From Hyaloscypha bicolor E (Eukaryota > Ascomycota > Leotiomycetes > Helotiales > Hyaloscyphaceae), in the NCBI RefSeq assembly GCF_002865645.1, contig NW_020194638.1, positions 868,001 to 932,000 on the forward strand: DNA of 64,000 nt, in the 5' to 3' direction. The notes under the pieces were generated by a model. The model saw only the letters and a list, made by a program, of their open reading frames with translations. It ran no database searches and was not told the DNA's origin. Shown one piece after another: positions 10,204-21,371 of this stretch (position 1 is the stretch's first letter; every line of letters starts with the position of its first letter). Both the position numbers and the translations under genes were made by a program.

Positions 10204-13200
10204 ATGTCGGAGTTTCCACTTCTCCGGCCGAATGCTTACGCGGGAACTCCAGGGAGTGGGCGACAAGGCGCCGCTGTGGCTGAGGCGTTACCCCCCACAC
10301 CAGCGTCTAGACCAGAGGCCCTTTCTTGTGTTGCAACCAGGGAAGATTATTGGGGCGAAGCTCTTCGCCGCCTCGATGCGACAAAACAGAATTGTATTCA
10401 ACAGGCTTTGGAGAAACAACAAGATGGAAGTGGCGGCAGCGTTGACGTTGATGATGCCAAAGAGAGCAGACTTCGACTTCAAGACAGGCCGGTAATCACC
10501 GAAGGCTCACTTTCATGGCCCGACATCTTATCAGAAGTCTGTCGCCGCAGCCAACGACTGGAAGACGACAGAACGAAAAAGCGGAATTTCCGATTCGCCG
10601 GTCGCGACGTCAACCTGCGAAAAACATTGGAAACCTGGGTCAAGTTCTTCAATAGGATCAAGCAAATTGGGGACATTGCAGTAAATGTTGACCCCATCCA
10701 TGCTGGTCTTCCTTGGGCTGCAATTCGGCTCATTATCACTGTATGTGAGCCCAAGCAAGACTTACGCCGATTCAATTCTCTAATGTTAATGATCAAATAG
10801 GCGGCGACGGCCTCAAGTGACCAAAACGGTGCTATCTATGTGGGAATCGAGAAGGTCCTTTTCCTTATGAATCGAGGGGCAGCGTACGAGGCCCTGCTCG
10901 CACATCTTCGTCGCCAGTTGTCAGCCGAGATCCTAATCAATTTCGAAGAAGCTCTGGTTAAGCTCTATACATGTCTCCTCGAGTTTTTAGCGTCGGCCCT
11001 TGTCGTTCGAGACAAAAATGTGTTCAAGCGAGCTTTCTATGCTTTTTGGACACCACAGGATGTTAGTTCATTCAGTGAAAACTGTCTGGAGCTCGAGAAG
11101 ACACTTGAGATTGAGTCCAGGCTTGTAGAAAGCCAATGCAACAGAGAAACAACAGACAATATCGAGACGATACTGAAAGCATCCGATTGTCTCGAGGAAG
11201 TGATTGCGGATACCAAAACCTTGGTTCAGGCCCTCCGAGGAGAGATCAAAGAGCAACGTCACCGGGAGCAAGAAGAGGAGGAAAATCTGGAGGCCTTAGG
11301 TTGGGTCTCAAACATTCCAATCTTGGATTACCATGACAATGCAAAAGACGGCCGCACTCCCTACACAGGCCAATGGGTATTCAGCAAGCCCGAGTTTCGC
11401 GATTGGGAGAGCTGCTCCGGTTCTTCGCTCCTATGGATCCACGGAATACGTAAGTTGCCTGACGATCCATCTTCCTATGACTTCTGCTAATCTCTCTCTA
11501 GCCGGTGCGGGGAAAACAAAACTCGTAACCACTATTGTCGACTATTTTCTCCAATCGCGGCAACCTTCTCAGAATTTGACACGGACCACCCCGAGTGCAG
11601 ATTCATGTGCTCATCGACCAACGCCTTCCAGAGCCTCAGAGCCTAGTCCACTGGCTTTCTTCTACTGCCGCCGTGCTGATACTGAGCGTCGCAAACCAGA
11701 AAATGTTCTTCGGAGCTTTTTGAAGCAACTCGCATTGTCACATGACGGGAGTCTCGCCTCCTTACGGACTGTTTACATGGATAAGAAACGGCAAGGGTTT
11801 CTATCAAATTCTCTTAATACTATAGAATGCCAGGATCTCTTAGTCAAGATGATAACACAGTGTCGGGAGGCAATTTTGATTTTGGACGCCCTTGATGAAT
11901 GTGATGAAGAATCCCGTCACGATTTGATTGCTGCAGTAAACGGGCTTGTTGAACGCAGCATTCCGGCCAAGATCCTCATATCTAGCAGACGAGATGATGA
12001 TATCACAGCGGAGTTTGAGGACAGAGTCAACTTCAGTCTCTCAGCCACGGAGAATCATGACGATATCATGCGATTCGTGAAGGATAAAATCAAAGAGTAT
12101 AGAAATTCGAAAACTGCTAGGAGGAAGATCAATTCCGCTATATCAACCAAACTTGAGCAGCAAATCATCAAGGTGTTCCTGGACAAGAGTAATGGGATGT
12201 AGGTAAAGGCCTCAAGATGTGTGAGAAAATTGCTGATAGTATATAGGTTTCAATGGGCAGCATTGCACCTCGCACATCTTCTTTCCCTCGATCGACCGTT
12301 AGATATCGCGAGAACCTTGCAAGGTCTTCCCAGAGGTCTGGAGAAGACGTACGGCGAGATTTTTGAACGAATCACAAGTCCAGATAATAGTCTCAGAGAT
12401 ATTGCCATCAGAACATTGCTTTGGATGCTAAGCCAAAACGGAATCGCCAATGTGGATCAAACTCTAGTTATCGCTTGCCAGGATCTCTCTAACGATGATA
12501 TAAATCAAGTTGATATCGATATCGAGACTGTTATCAAAGCATGTCAGAACCTGATAGTGGTAGAAAATGGATCTGACTTTTCTGCCCCGCACAACTTTTC
12601 AACTTCAATCCCAGGAGAAAATGAACCTCTTTCTCCTGTTCCTGGTCCTCCTCTTCCTATTCCTCCAGTTCCAAAGGCTCCACCTTCCCCGCCACCAGAA
12701 TTACATGGTTCTTGTACGACCGCATATCGCCCTCGATTCGTAAGTAGAAGAAAATTTCGATTCGCTCACCTCTCGGTTCAAGAGTACTGCGAGACGATTC
12801 AATGGACCCAGCAAGTCGCTCAGAGTTTCGCTGCCAAGACATGCTTACTGTTTCTCCTTCAGCCGGAAGATCAGTTTACTGCCATACCATATACTTATAG
12901 GACTCCACCCTCAACACCTCATGGTCCACCACCTCCCACACATCCACCTTTAATTGTGCGAGAATTTGCGGACTATTTCTGGATTTACCACATCCAAAAA
13001 TGTTGGGTTCCCGGGGCTATACCTCAAGATGAACGACTTGTTGCTCTTGCAACAAGATTTTTAGGCTTCCCTAGCAAAACTTCGGAAGCGTTTGACCGAT
13101 GGCTTTCTAGATTCTCGTGGCATAGCCTCTCCTTCGGTTACACTCCAACATTTTGGTCAATCAAGAGGAAGCATCCTTTGTTTAGCACAGATTACTCCTT

Positions 13201-15337
13201 TAGGTCTTGGGCATATTCTCATGGCTTTGGATGGCCAGGACGCGATGGACCTAGTAAATTCGATTTTCAAGGCCAATCCTCTCTGGTGGCATGCTTTTTC
13301 GGTCTCGATCACATTTTCTTTCCGTCAGCGGAAGACATCATCACAATTCCAGCTCTTTTTTGGGATCCGCACTGGTCAAGGCCTGGGACCACCATTTCAA
13401 TTTTTTCGCACTTTTCTTCTCCTCGAATGCTTTGGATGATGCTTGGACCGTTGGTCAAGACAAATGCCGAACAAGCAAACAATTTGCTTTGGAACCTTGT
13501 ACTGTCTATCGGAAATCACCCTCTCAAATACATATATACGTGGAGCTTTCCCCACTATTTTTCGCTTTGTACAGGCGCAGCTGAACTTGTACATTGCCTG
13601 CATGTACGCGACTGTTTCAACATGTGTGGTCGGATCGTAACCCATTTGCTTCGTCCGGACTTCCCTATGTATTCTTCTTATCCTGTCGCCGAAGCTTTAC
13701 AGTCTGCTTCCAAGATCGTGTCCCTTGGTGCAAATCTTACCGTTCCACTCCGGCAGGCACTAGAACAATCTCGGTGGCAAAATGTCGTGTGGTTGGTTGA
13801 ACATGGGGCCAAGCCAGACGCCGACGTTTTATCTACGATCCTTGAATGCGAGACTTACCATGGGTACGACCGATTTCCACCAGCTGATACATATAAAGCC
13901 CTCATTGACCGAGGGGCGGATGTCAACGCGTACATCTACAGAGGAGAATATTGGGTAGGCACGCCAATTATTGCTGCTAGCATCCATGGCAATTCAGAAT
14001 TAGCTCAACTACTTGTGAGCGCTGGTGCGGAGGTGGATGTCATACCTTGGGCTGAGGTTGGCACGCCATCAATAGAGTCCGAAACAACAGAAGAGCATGA
14101 ATTCAACTTGTACTCCCTATCAAAATTTAAATGCAAGAAATTGAACGGCGTCGGTGCCGCCCCGTTTGGGACTGCTCTCGTAGAGGCTTCTGCTAGAGGT
14201 CATGTCGAGATATGTCGTCTTCTTGTTAAGCATATGCCAGATATGCATGCAGATGCACCGCTCCAACCAGGAATCGGCAAATTTGGAACGCCACTTATCG
14301 CTGCATGCGCATTCAATCGCCTTGATATCTGCAGGGTTCTTCTCGAATGCCATGTTGACGTAGCAGCCCTGAGTTGGAGGGTTCCTAAATTCTCAGGACC
14401 TCCACTCACCACCAATGCATTACTCACAGCTGCAAGTTGTGGTGGTTTGGAGATTTGCCGTTTGCTCCTTCGTCAAGGAGCAGATTACAATGTTATTACA
14501 CCACCCGAAAACACAGCCATGTTACGGTCTCAGGGATCGCCCCTCATTGCTGCAGCTTTATATGGTCACAAAGAAATCTGTCGGCTGCTGATAGACCACG
14601 GTGCCAAGGTGGATGGGATTGCGTTAGATGCAAAGTACCCCACAGCGCTCATTGCCGCGGCCTCGAGAAACAAGTGGAAGGTATGCCAGTTGCTCATCGA
14701 TTATGGGGCCAATGTCGATCTTCTAGTACCGAATACTCCTTACTGCAATGCTCTCATCGCTGCATGTCGACTGCGTAAGTTGCGGTCGATTGAGGTCCTT
14801 ATCGCAAGAGGTGCCGAACGGAAGATAGACCCTTCCACTGGTGAGTACGCAAGGCAACTTCTCGCAGCTTGCATGGGGTTTGATGTAAGAAGGGCCAAGG
14901 TCATGGAGCTCATATCCTCTGGCGCAGCTTTGCCTCGTTTGGAGACAATCGAATTGAACGAAGAGGCACTGGATATCATGAGAGGAAGACTGACTGCAGC
15001 CAGTTCCATGATCGGCCAAATAGATCTGAAGAAGAAGCAAGATTTCTCTCAAGTGCAGGATGAAGTGCAGCGGAAAGTAAGGTTATTGACGGAAGATAAT
15101 CTCCTCGCGTTTTCTAAGGTCAATGATCTTCGGACGTTGTTGGAAGTGATCTATGATCCCCTCCTTCTCACGAAGAAATTACGACGCATTGCCCTGCAAG
15201 CTTTGAGAAGGATTGCCACAAGGATGTTTGATCTAAATCCCCAGAGGTTGAAGGACTTATTTGAGAAATTTCCGACTTTGGCAGCCGATTTGGCCCTGGC
15301 TTATACTGAAGAGATGGCAAATGCGGAAAGGGATTGA
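10204..15337 (+). CDS. NLR-like STAND protein: helical N-domain, NACHT NTPase, ankyrin repeats
   Basis: Four exons: 10204-10740, 10801-11449, 11502-12198 and 12247-15337. Introns are 60, 52 and 48 nt, and the total is 1657 residues. Residues about 100-290 form a helical region resembling the fungal DUF7708-type NLR N-terminus. The Walker A motif GIPGAGKT lies near 394-401, spanning the second intron. Walker B (AILILDALDEC) lies near 518-528, followed by AKILISSR (sensor). A winged-helix-like part ends at RFAHLSVQEYC and is interrupted by a proline-rich linker (about 764-786). Degenerate ankyrin repeats fill roughly 1130-1530. This is the full layout of a fungal NOD-like receptor: nucleotide-dependent oligomerisation with ligand binding by the repeats, presumably triggering a defence or incompatibility response. 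The effector activity of the N-domain is not known to me. No frame damage was seen. The gene is flanked by a direct repeat. Confidence 0.88.
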
Positions 15338-17317
15338 GAGCATATGAAAGAGGAGCATTACCTTTTGCGAGTATCATTGCAACTCTCCGTCCTTGCTATG
15401 GATTTTCACAATCAGCTTGGACTCTCGATGAGCTCCTCTACCATCTCAATACAGCAATCAATAATAGAGATTCATCGTTCAAAGAGTCGTTCCAATTGCG
15501 TCTATACCTACTTGTAAAAATTACATTTTAGCTCCGGAATTTCAAATTGTCTCGCTTGTTTACCCTCCCCCCCCTATTTCTCGCTTCGCTTCCCCTATGT
15601 ACCCCTCTAAATAAAACAAGCATAATCGCAATTCTTTACAATCTTATCCTCATTATTCTATCACGTAAGACTGCATACCCTCATCTTCTGCATCTGTCCT
15701 TCTTCCCCCTTATCCAAATCCTGGAAGCCAGATTTACCCCGACTTTTTGACGAACTCCACTCCCATTGCCAAGCGTGAATTCTTTGTTTCCGCTGATCGC
15801 AATGATTTTCAGGGAGAGTGATTCAAGAGAGCCGAAGATGGAAATCAGGAAGATGGTGAATGCGGCTTGAGTCATGTTGAGAGCGTTGACGCCTTTAGTC
15901 TCGTGAGATTTGATGTTAATTGGGGTTGGGAGAAGGCTAGGGAGAAGGAAAGGAGGATGATAGATGCCGTAATCCGAGTAATCAAGTCCAGTATCAACAA
16001 TTATCGTGAGCGCAGTCTCAACATTCTTGTTGTTGTATGGTTCTGCTAGCTTCGCAGTGCGCGCAACAACATACTCCTGGGTGGGCTCGGAAGTTCGAGA
16101 CATCTTTGAGTTATCGCAGAGACCTTGATTGGAAATGGGAACAATGCAGATCTCTACATGTTTCCCATCAGAATCTTGAGTGCGCTGCTTACTTTGAAAA
16201 ATTTCCATTTGCACGAGGTAATACCGTGCCGACCTCTTTCAGCTTGCCCCCTTGCTCAGAGATCAACAACAATCGCAAGCACAACAAGGCCGTTCGCAAT
16301 CGAGCCTCTCATTTTAAACCTCTCTCTGTATCAAAGCACATTTAGTTTCCCAAAAAGTATATTCTGCGAATCCGTGGCATTTAGTCTCTTCCACAACCCC
16401 TCTCGGGCCGAAAAACGGGGTTCGCTTATTGCCGAACTTTGCTCGAAACACTTCAAAAGTTGTCTACCACCACAACCCCTACAGTCAAGCGAAAAAGCGG
16501 AATAGAAATAAAGAGTAATGTTTTTTAACTAAGACCATGGTAGAGCAAGTTTCATTATAAGGAAGGGCTGAAATCTTGAAGTGTTTTTGAGCGCGATTTG
16601 GCAATAAGCGAAATATCTACTCGTGGTAAATTCTGCCGAATGGCCATAACCAACAGCCCTCGTTAGCGGGGCGGATTAATTCTCATAAATCTGAACAACC
16701 GGGCTTTAAGATTTGATCATCTGAATTAGTCTCTTGGAATCGTGACCCTCCCTTTAGCTGGTTGACCCATCCATGCCGTCGGGAACCCTCGCCTACCGGC
16801 CACCACAACACTTCAAAATACTGACTTCCTCCACCAGTTGTAATCTCGACAACCTAAGAAATATTAGGCTTTAATACCAGTTAAGTACATTTGTTTCATT
16901 ATTTCAAAGTTCAAATAATGTCGTTGTTTCGATAATTAACGTTGCGAGTAAGCTAGGCAAGGTGTATGCCAAGAATATGTGGGCCGCATCTCCTTATTAG
17001 GAGGATAAATCGAGGGAAACTGTTAACAACTGTATCCAAATATGAACTTTTCAATATTGTTACGGTCACTCGTTCAAGCAGAAGAGTAAGTTTTGATACT
17101 CTTTAATCATGGTGTACGGGGAGAATAAGTCACTTGTTAGGAGAGGTTGTCAAGGATAGGTCAGCATCTTTTTGCCACTATCCTAAATGTCCCAGTAAGA
17201 CTAGAGCATTATCAAAGCCCCCAAGATCGAAATAAACCCCCACTGCGTGCCCTACACCTATGCAGTTCAGCTGTCCTCCTCCAGACCCAAAGAAGCTAGT
17301 TCCCTTGCAGCCAAACC
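15338..17317. other. Intergenic between NLR and MYND genes
   Basis: Contains the second direct-repeat copy. A minus-strand frame of 177 codons at 15681-16214 has a hydrophobic segment (AAFTIFLISIFGSLESLSL) near its end but no family motif; I leave it as unsupported. From 16500 to 17300 I see nothing. Confidence 0.4.
15559..15636 (+). repeat. Direct repeat, downstream copy flanking the NLR gene
   Basis: Partner of 9681-9753. It lies 222 bp after the NLR stop codon, so it could be 3'-UTR or terminator sequence of which the upstream copy is a remnant. Confidence 0.65.
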
Positions 17318-18691
17318 CTATGGTACAACCTCATTTGCCCACGTAGCATCGCCGCCTCCAACCTTCTGATTCCTGAAGTTTGTGAAGAACTGCACAAACC
17401 TAGCCCTCGACACATTCGCAGCCATAAGATTGTCTCTCGCGGCATACAAAGGCGGTCCGCTCAATCCTCCGAGTTGAACCAACTTCTGTCTATCCAACGT
17501 CTCAAATACATGCTTGAAGAACGCAGCGACCGCCTCAACCTGGTGCGCCGTGATCGCCAACTTATCTTCACGAACAACCAGAACTCGAGAGTAGATTTGG
17601 CCACGGCTATAACCAGGGTCGCGGCAGCCCCATTCCGTACTGGTGATATCGGTATTGAGGTTGAGGTACTCGGCTACAGAGTTGCTGTACCAGTTTTGAG
17701 GCCGGAAGAAGAAAATGAAGTTGCTATTGTTCCACTGCTTGTCAGGGAAGATGCGTCGAACGAGCAAGGGACGTCGTATCATCTTTGAGACCTCGGTGGC
17801 CCCAAATCCAGCAATGTAGCCATTGTCATTATTGACGTCGTCGAAGATTGGATGGACGATCGGAACATCTACGGAGAGAAATTGTTCGGTTGCCAGGAAG
17901 TGTCTGTCGCCTTCGCAAGTAATCTCCACACCTCTAAAGGTCTGATTGGCGGAGTTATGGAGCAAGAGACATTTAAAGAGACCTGGATTTGTCAACTCGA
18001 GCTCAAGGTAGTTGTTCGCTTTCAAAGAGTCACTGAGACCTCCATCTGAAGCTTCGTATTTCTTGCAAAAGTCAAGAAAGGTGCGGAAGTCCGACAGAGT
18101 GATGTCCTGGCAAGTAGAGGAGTGGAAGGCATCCTTTGAGTACACAACCAGAGGACCCTTCCATCCCATGCGTAGTTGCTTGTTTGTGACCTCAACGAGT
18201 GTAATGTTCGGACGAGAACCGTCGAAATTGAATGCGTCTCGCATGTGAAGGACAACCGGATACATCAGATTGAACTTCTTGAAGTAGTTCCTGTTAATAT
18301 CGGATCCTCTCGCGTTCACCGGAGTTGACATGTTTCGTGGCTGGGTACACTCGGCTTCGATTGGGTCGTGCTTGAGAGGGTCGATGTACTCGAGTGTGTC
18401 ATCAGGCTTACGCTCAACGATGTGCATCTCGTGCTCAGGGTCGATCCAAACAATCTTAGGAGCAGCGAGACCCTTCTGGCCATAAGGCAGGATAGGGAAG
18501 TACAGAGCAAGCATCGCGGTTGGGCAAGGGCGAGGTGACGCCGTAACAAACGAAGCGAAATCCTTGCAGAGCAACTTATGCGAACGCCAGTCGTTCCTTT
18601 GGCAATCTGCCCCGCAATAATAGGCCGATTTGCAAGCGGAGCAAGCGGTTGCTCGAGGAGTGTTGCATACACAGCACCGGGTATTCTCCAT
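17318..18691 (-). CDS. MYND-type zinc-finger protein
   Basis: Single exon, 457 residues. Residues 6-42 form a MYND finger (CCVCN, CSACKSAYYC, C..NDWRSHKLLC) with the expected Cys/His spacing, which binds two zinc ions and usually mediates protein interaction. The rest (about 50-457) has no SET domain, so this is not a SMYD methyltransferase. Its long C-terminal region resembles the uncharacterised part common in fungal single-MYND proteins. The start codon sits immediately before the finger, as usual. The upstream side is pyrimidine-rich on the coding strand, as in many fungal promoters. The specific role is unknown. Confidence 0.85.
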   Translation of the reverse strand: MENTRCCVCNTPRATACSACKSAYYCGADCQRNDWRSHKLLCKDFASFVTASPRPCPTAMLALYFPILPYGQKGLAAPKIVWIDPEHEMHIVERKPDDTLEYIDPLKHDPIEAECTQPRNMSTPVNARGSDINRNYFKKFNLMYPVVLHMRDAFNFDGSRPNITLVEVTNKQLRMGWKGPLVVYSKDAFHSSTCQDITLSDFRTFLDFCKKYEASDGGLSDSLKANNYLELELTNPGLFKCLLLHNSANQTFRGVEITCEGDRHFLATEQFLSVDVPIVHPIFDDVNNDNGYIAGFGATEVSKMIRRPLLVRRIFPDKQWNNSNFIFFFRPQNWYSNSVAEYLNLNTDITSTEWGCRDPGYSRGQIYSRVLVVREDKLAITAHQVEAVAAFFKHVFETLDRQKLVQLGGLSGPPLYAARDNLMAANVSRARFVQFFTNFRNQKVGGGDATWANEVVP

Positions 18692-19896
18692 CGTTGCGAG
18701 AAAGCGAGGACTGGGCGGTGATGTGAGAAGTTGTGAAAGGGTTTGGGGGAGAAGGGGTCAATGAGCGTATTGGCTTACATGTATCTTCGTGTGAGGGAAC
18801 GCGCTAATGGAACAGGGAATGTCGGACTGTGGCTTTATTCTGTTGTGGTGTACGAGCTAGGGCTGGAGCATTAGGGGTGATGGTGGCGATGGAGGAATAG
18901 AGTTGATGACGAAATCAAGGTTGAGGATCAGGAGATGAAGAGATTCACTTTTAAGAGGTGTTGGGTCCTTGATTGAGTTTGTCAGTCGTCGCCCGCATGA
19001 TCTAAGATGAGGGAACAAAGTGAGGATTTGCTTACAGAATCTTTGCTCGAATGTTCTAGTCGAAGTTGTGCTTCGTCTCTATTCGATGCTGTGGTTGGAA
19101 GGAAGGGGTGGAGGTTGGAGGGTAGTGGTGGAGGGTTGAGTTGAGACGAAGTCGGGGTCAAGGTCAGGCTGAGGTCGTTGCTCGGAATGCGGAAGGGGCT
19201 CACTTTTGGGAAGGCCAAAATCCCTATTTTCTAGTGTTAGCGTTGGCCTATGTAAATGGAGGGACTACGAGACGGAGTCTTACAAGTAGCTTTGTAGGAG
19301 GGAGGAGGTCGAATTTCCTTGTAGATCCAGGAAGCTGTCTGTTCGTTGGTGGTGGTGGAGGAAAGAAGTCAAGTTGAGAGGAGGTGGAGTTGTTGAGATG
19401 AGGTCGGCGTTGAGGCTCGTGAAGTCATTCGCTTTTGGTAATGGTCAGAGCAGGGGGAGAAGTGAATTTACTTTAGAAGGTGAGAGCAAAGGTTCGTCTG
19501 GGCATGAAAAGATGAAAGAGATGAACCGAGAGTGAAGCTGACAGTGATAGCAGATGAGCGGTGCTTGACGTAGTGAAGAACTTTTGAAGTCCGACTTTGA
19601 TCAGCGTCGAGTTTTCTTCAGCAAGAATATGCGTGATACAGAAAACGAAGGATATGTATGAGTGACATGTTTACACTGTCGACTAACAACAGAATGGCGA
19701 ATGGTTTTGCAGAGAACATTTCCCGGCCAACGAGATTATTGTCTTGCTAGGTCAAGCAGATGCAGTAAAGCCTCATATGAAGCACCCATTTTCAATGCCC
19801 CCTGCTTGCGTAAGGCCCAACGGTCTGATATCCATACGCAAAGTCATAATCGCAACTAGAGCCTGGGCTGCTTGGAGGCAGCACCCACTTCTTATC
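18692..19896. other. Purine-rich intergenic region with degenerate repeats
   Basis: Purine-rich on the plus strand. Three weakly similar segments start near 18900, 19137 and 19390. Each has a GGTGGnGG track, then GTTGAnnnGA, then a CnCTTTTGG or similar block about 50 nt later, suggesting a decayed unit of about 240 bp. No gene was recognised. This is probably promoter and leader territory of the MYND gene. Confidence 0.35.
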
Positions 19897-21371
19897 CTAT
19901 TTCAACTCATCCGGATGCCTCGCTGATTCTGTGGCAGTACTTGCCTTCTCATTTCCGCCACTCTTCACCTCATCCCCCACGTCATATGGTGAGATCTCCT
20001 CCCCCCACCCCGCAACTCCTGTGTTGGTCATCCCCTGCTTGTAAAGACGGAAGACTTGCTCGAAAGGAGTCCCAGTGTGTCAAATGAGTAGAGTAGAGTA
20101 GTTAGAGTAGTGGGTCTTACTCATACTCTACTCAGCCAAAATACGTCCTACTTATACTCTACTCAATACTCATCGAGTATGTACCTTAAGTAACTAAGTA
20201 GCGAGTCACGTGTAAGCACGTATTATAGTAAGGAAGTCCCCTGACTTTATTATCAGTTTTAAACTCACTTTAAAAGGCTATATTATATCTAAGAGCAAGT
20301 AAAAGTCAAAATAAGCCCTATATATTCCTTTTCCCTTTGACTTATTATTTAGAAGTCACATGTATGAAATAACACGTGATTATTACATTAATTTTCACTA
20401 GTATAATAAGTAGTATTAGAGGTTTTTTTAAGTAATAAAAAAGATAGTAAAGGTTGAGAAAGACAATAAAGAGAAGAATTAAATAGTATTTGTAATATGA
20501 AGAGAGATATTTAATAGAATAAACCACGTGATGAGTAGTCTACTCTACTTTACTTAAGCTTAGTCATGGAGGGGCTACTTATACTCTACTCAATACTCAA
20601 TTAGTATATACTTAAGTAACTCAAGTAGTTTGAGTATTCCTTTGATACACTGGAAAGGACTGCGACACATCCAATCCCGGATGATCTCCTTCGCTGCGAC
20701 GATCTCCATCCTCAGCCTACCCACCAGTTTCGCTTCATCCTCAATAGCAATTTGCAAGTCGCAAAGCATTAGATTACAATACTGGATTCCGTCCCACATG
20801 TCCCATTGACGGACACGCGGAACGCATCGAATCAGGAGTGAAAAACCCATGTGCTTTGAAACCGCTGTTGCGCTTCGTGGATTAACCTTATGGGATGTGC
20901 GTCAAAGGCATCAACAGACGTGAATTGCTCGATATTCAACCACTGTTGCTCGATAGGGCAAGCAATTTAGACGTCCTTCACAGTTTCTTTTGATCGTTGT
21001 TGCAGCAAAGAAGCGAAGAACGAAGGGTGGCGAATCTCCAGTTCTCGCAGTTTTCCCGATCACAATACCTTCCCTAATTTATCGTGGCCAGAACCCTGAA
21101 GGCAAGGAACCAAAGCACTAAAGTCTTCCATAGTGACATTCGGTCTGAGACCCGGAGAGTCGCCGTAAAGAGCACATACAATGATTGGACCAGCCTATAC
21201 ATCACGTTGCTAACCTAGTGTTGTGACAGCCAGAGATAAATTGAGCGGCTTTCTCTTGGTCTTACAATCCATCCTCATCTGGATCTCTAACGTGCGGTCC
21301 ACGCGGATCTTGTGGCCGTAGCGATCCGTGCCACTGGCCAGGCTGATCTCAACGGTGCTCAATTCTGGCAT
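19897..21371 (-). pseudogene. Dead gene with nonsense codons and a MITE insertion
   Basis: From an ATG at 21371 one frame stays coding-like to about 20840. It is cut by four nonsense codons: TAG 21210-21212, TAG 21195-21197, TGA 21060-21062 and TAA 20967-20969. Each lies one C-to-T change from CAG, CAG, CGA and CAA, and the flanking frame reads sensibly on both sides (AGPIIVCALYGDSPGL, then ELEIRHPSFFASLLQQ). A frameshift near 20835-20855 moves the frame. The last part (CVPRVRQWDMWDG..., then AAKEIIRDWMC) runs into the MITE at 20653 and resumes beyond it at 20062, ending at TAG 19897. Removing the element and one target copy restores an uninterrupted frame there. The protein family is not recognised. 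Three of the four stops are at CpA sites, as expected from repeat-induced point mutation. Confidence 0.75.
20071..20653. mobile_element. 583-bp MITE with terminal inverted repeats and 8-bp target duplication
   Basis: The ends are CCAGTGTGTCAAA (20072 on) and its near-complement TTTGATACACTGG (20641-20653). The element is flanked by AAAGGAGT (20063-20070) and AAAGGACT (20654-20661), a 7/8-matching 8-bp duplication. The CAGTG-type ends and 8-bp target fit a hAT-like family. The body is strongly AT-rich and non-coding. It holds subterminal GAGTAGAGTAG motifs and a 55-bp direct repeat at 20149-20203 and 20573-20628 (TACTTATACTCTACTCAATA). It sits inside the pseudogene at 19897-21371 and must be mobilised in trans, if at all. 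Confidence 0.85.

Noticed and set aside
15681..16214. 177-codon minus-strand frame with a hydrophobic segment
   Set aside because: No family motif and no supporting neighbour exon; the hydrophobic part alone is not enough.
20071..20653. The 55-bp direct repeats as LTRs of a retroelement
   Set aside because: They lie inside clear terminal inverted repeats with an 8-bp target duplication, so the element is DNA-transposon type.
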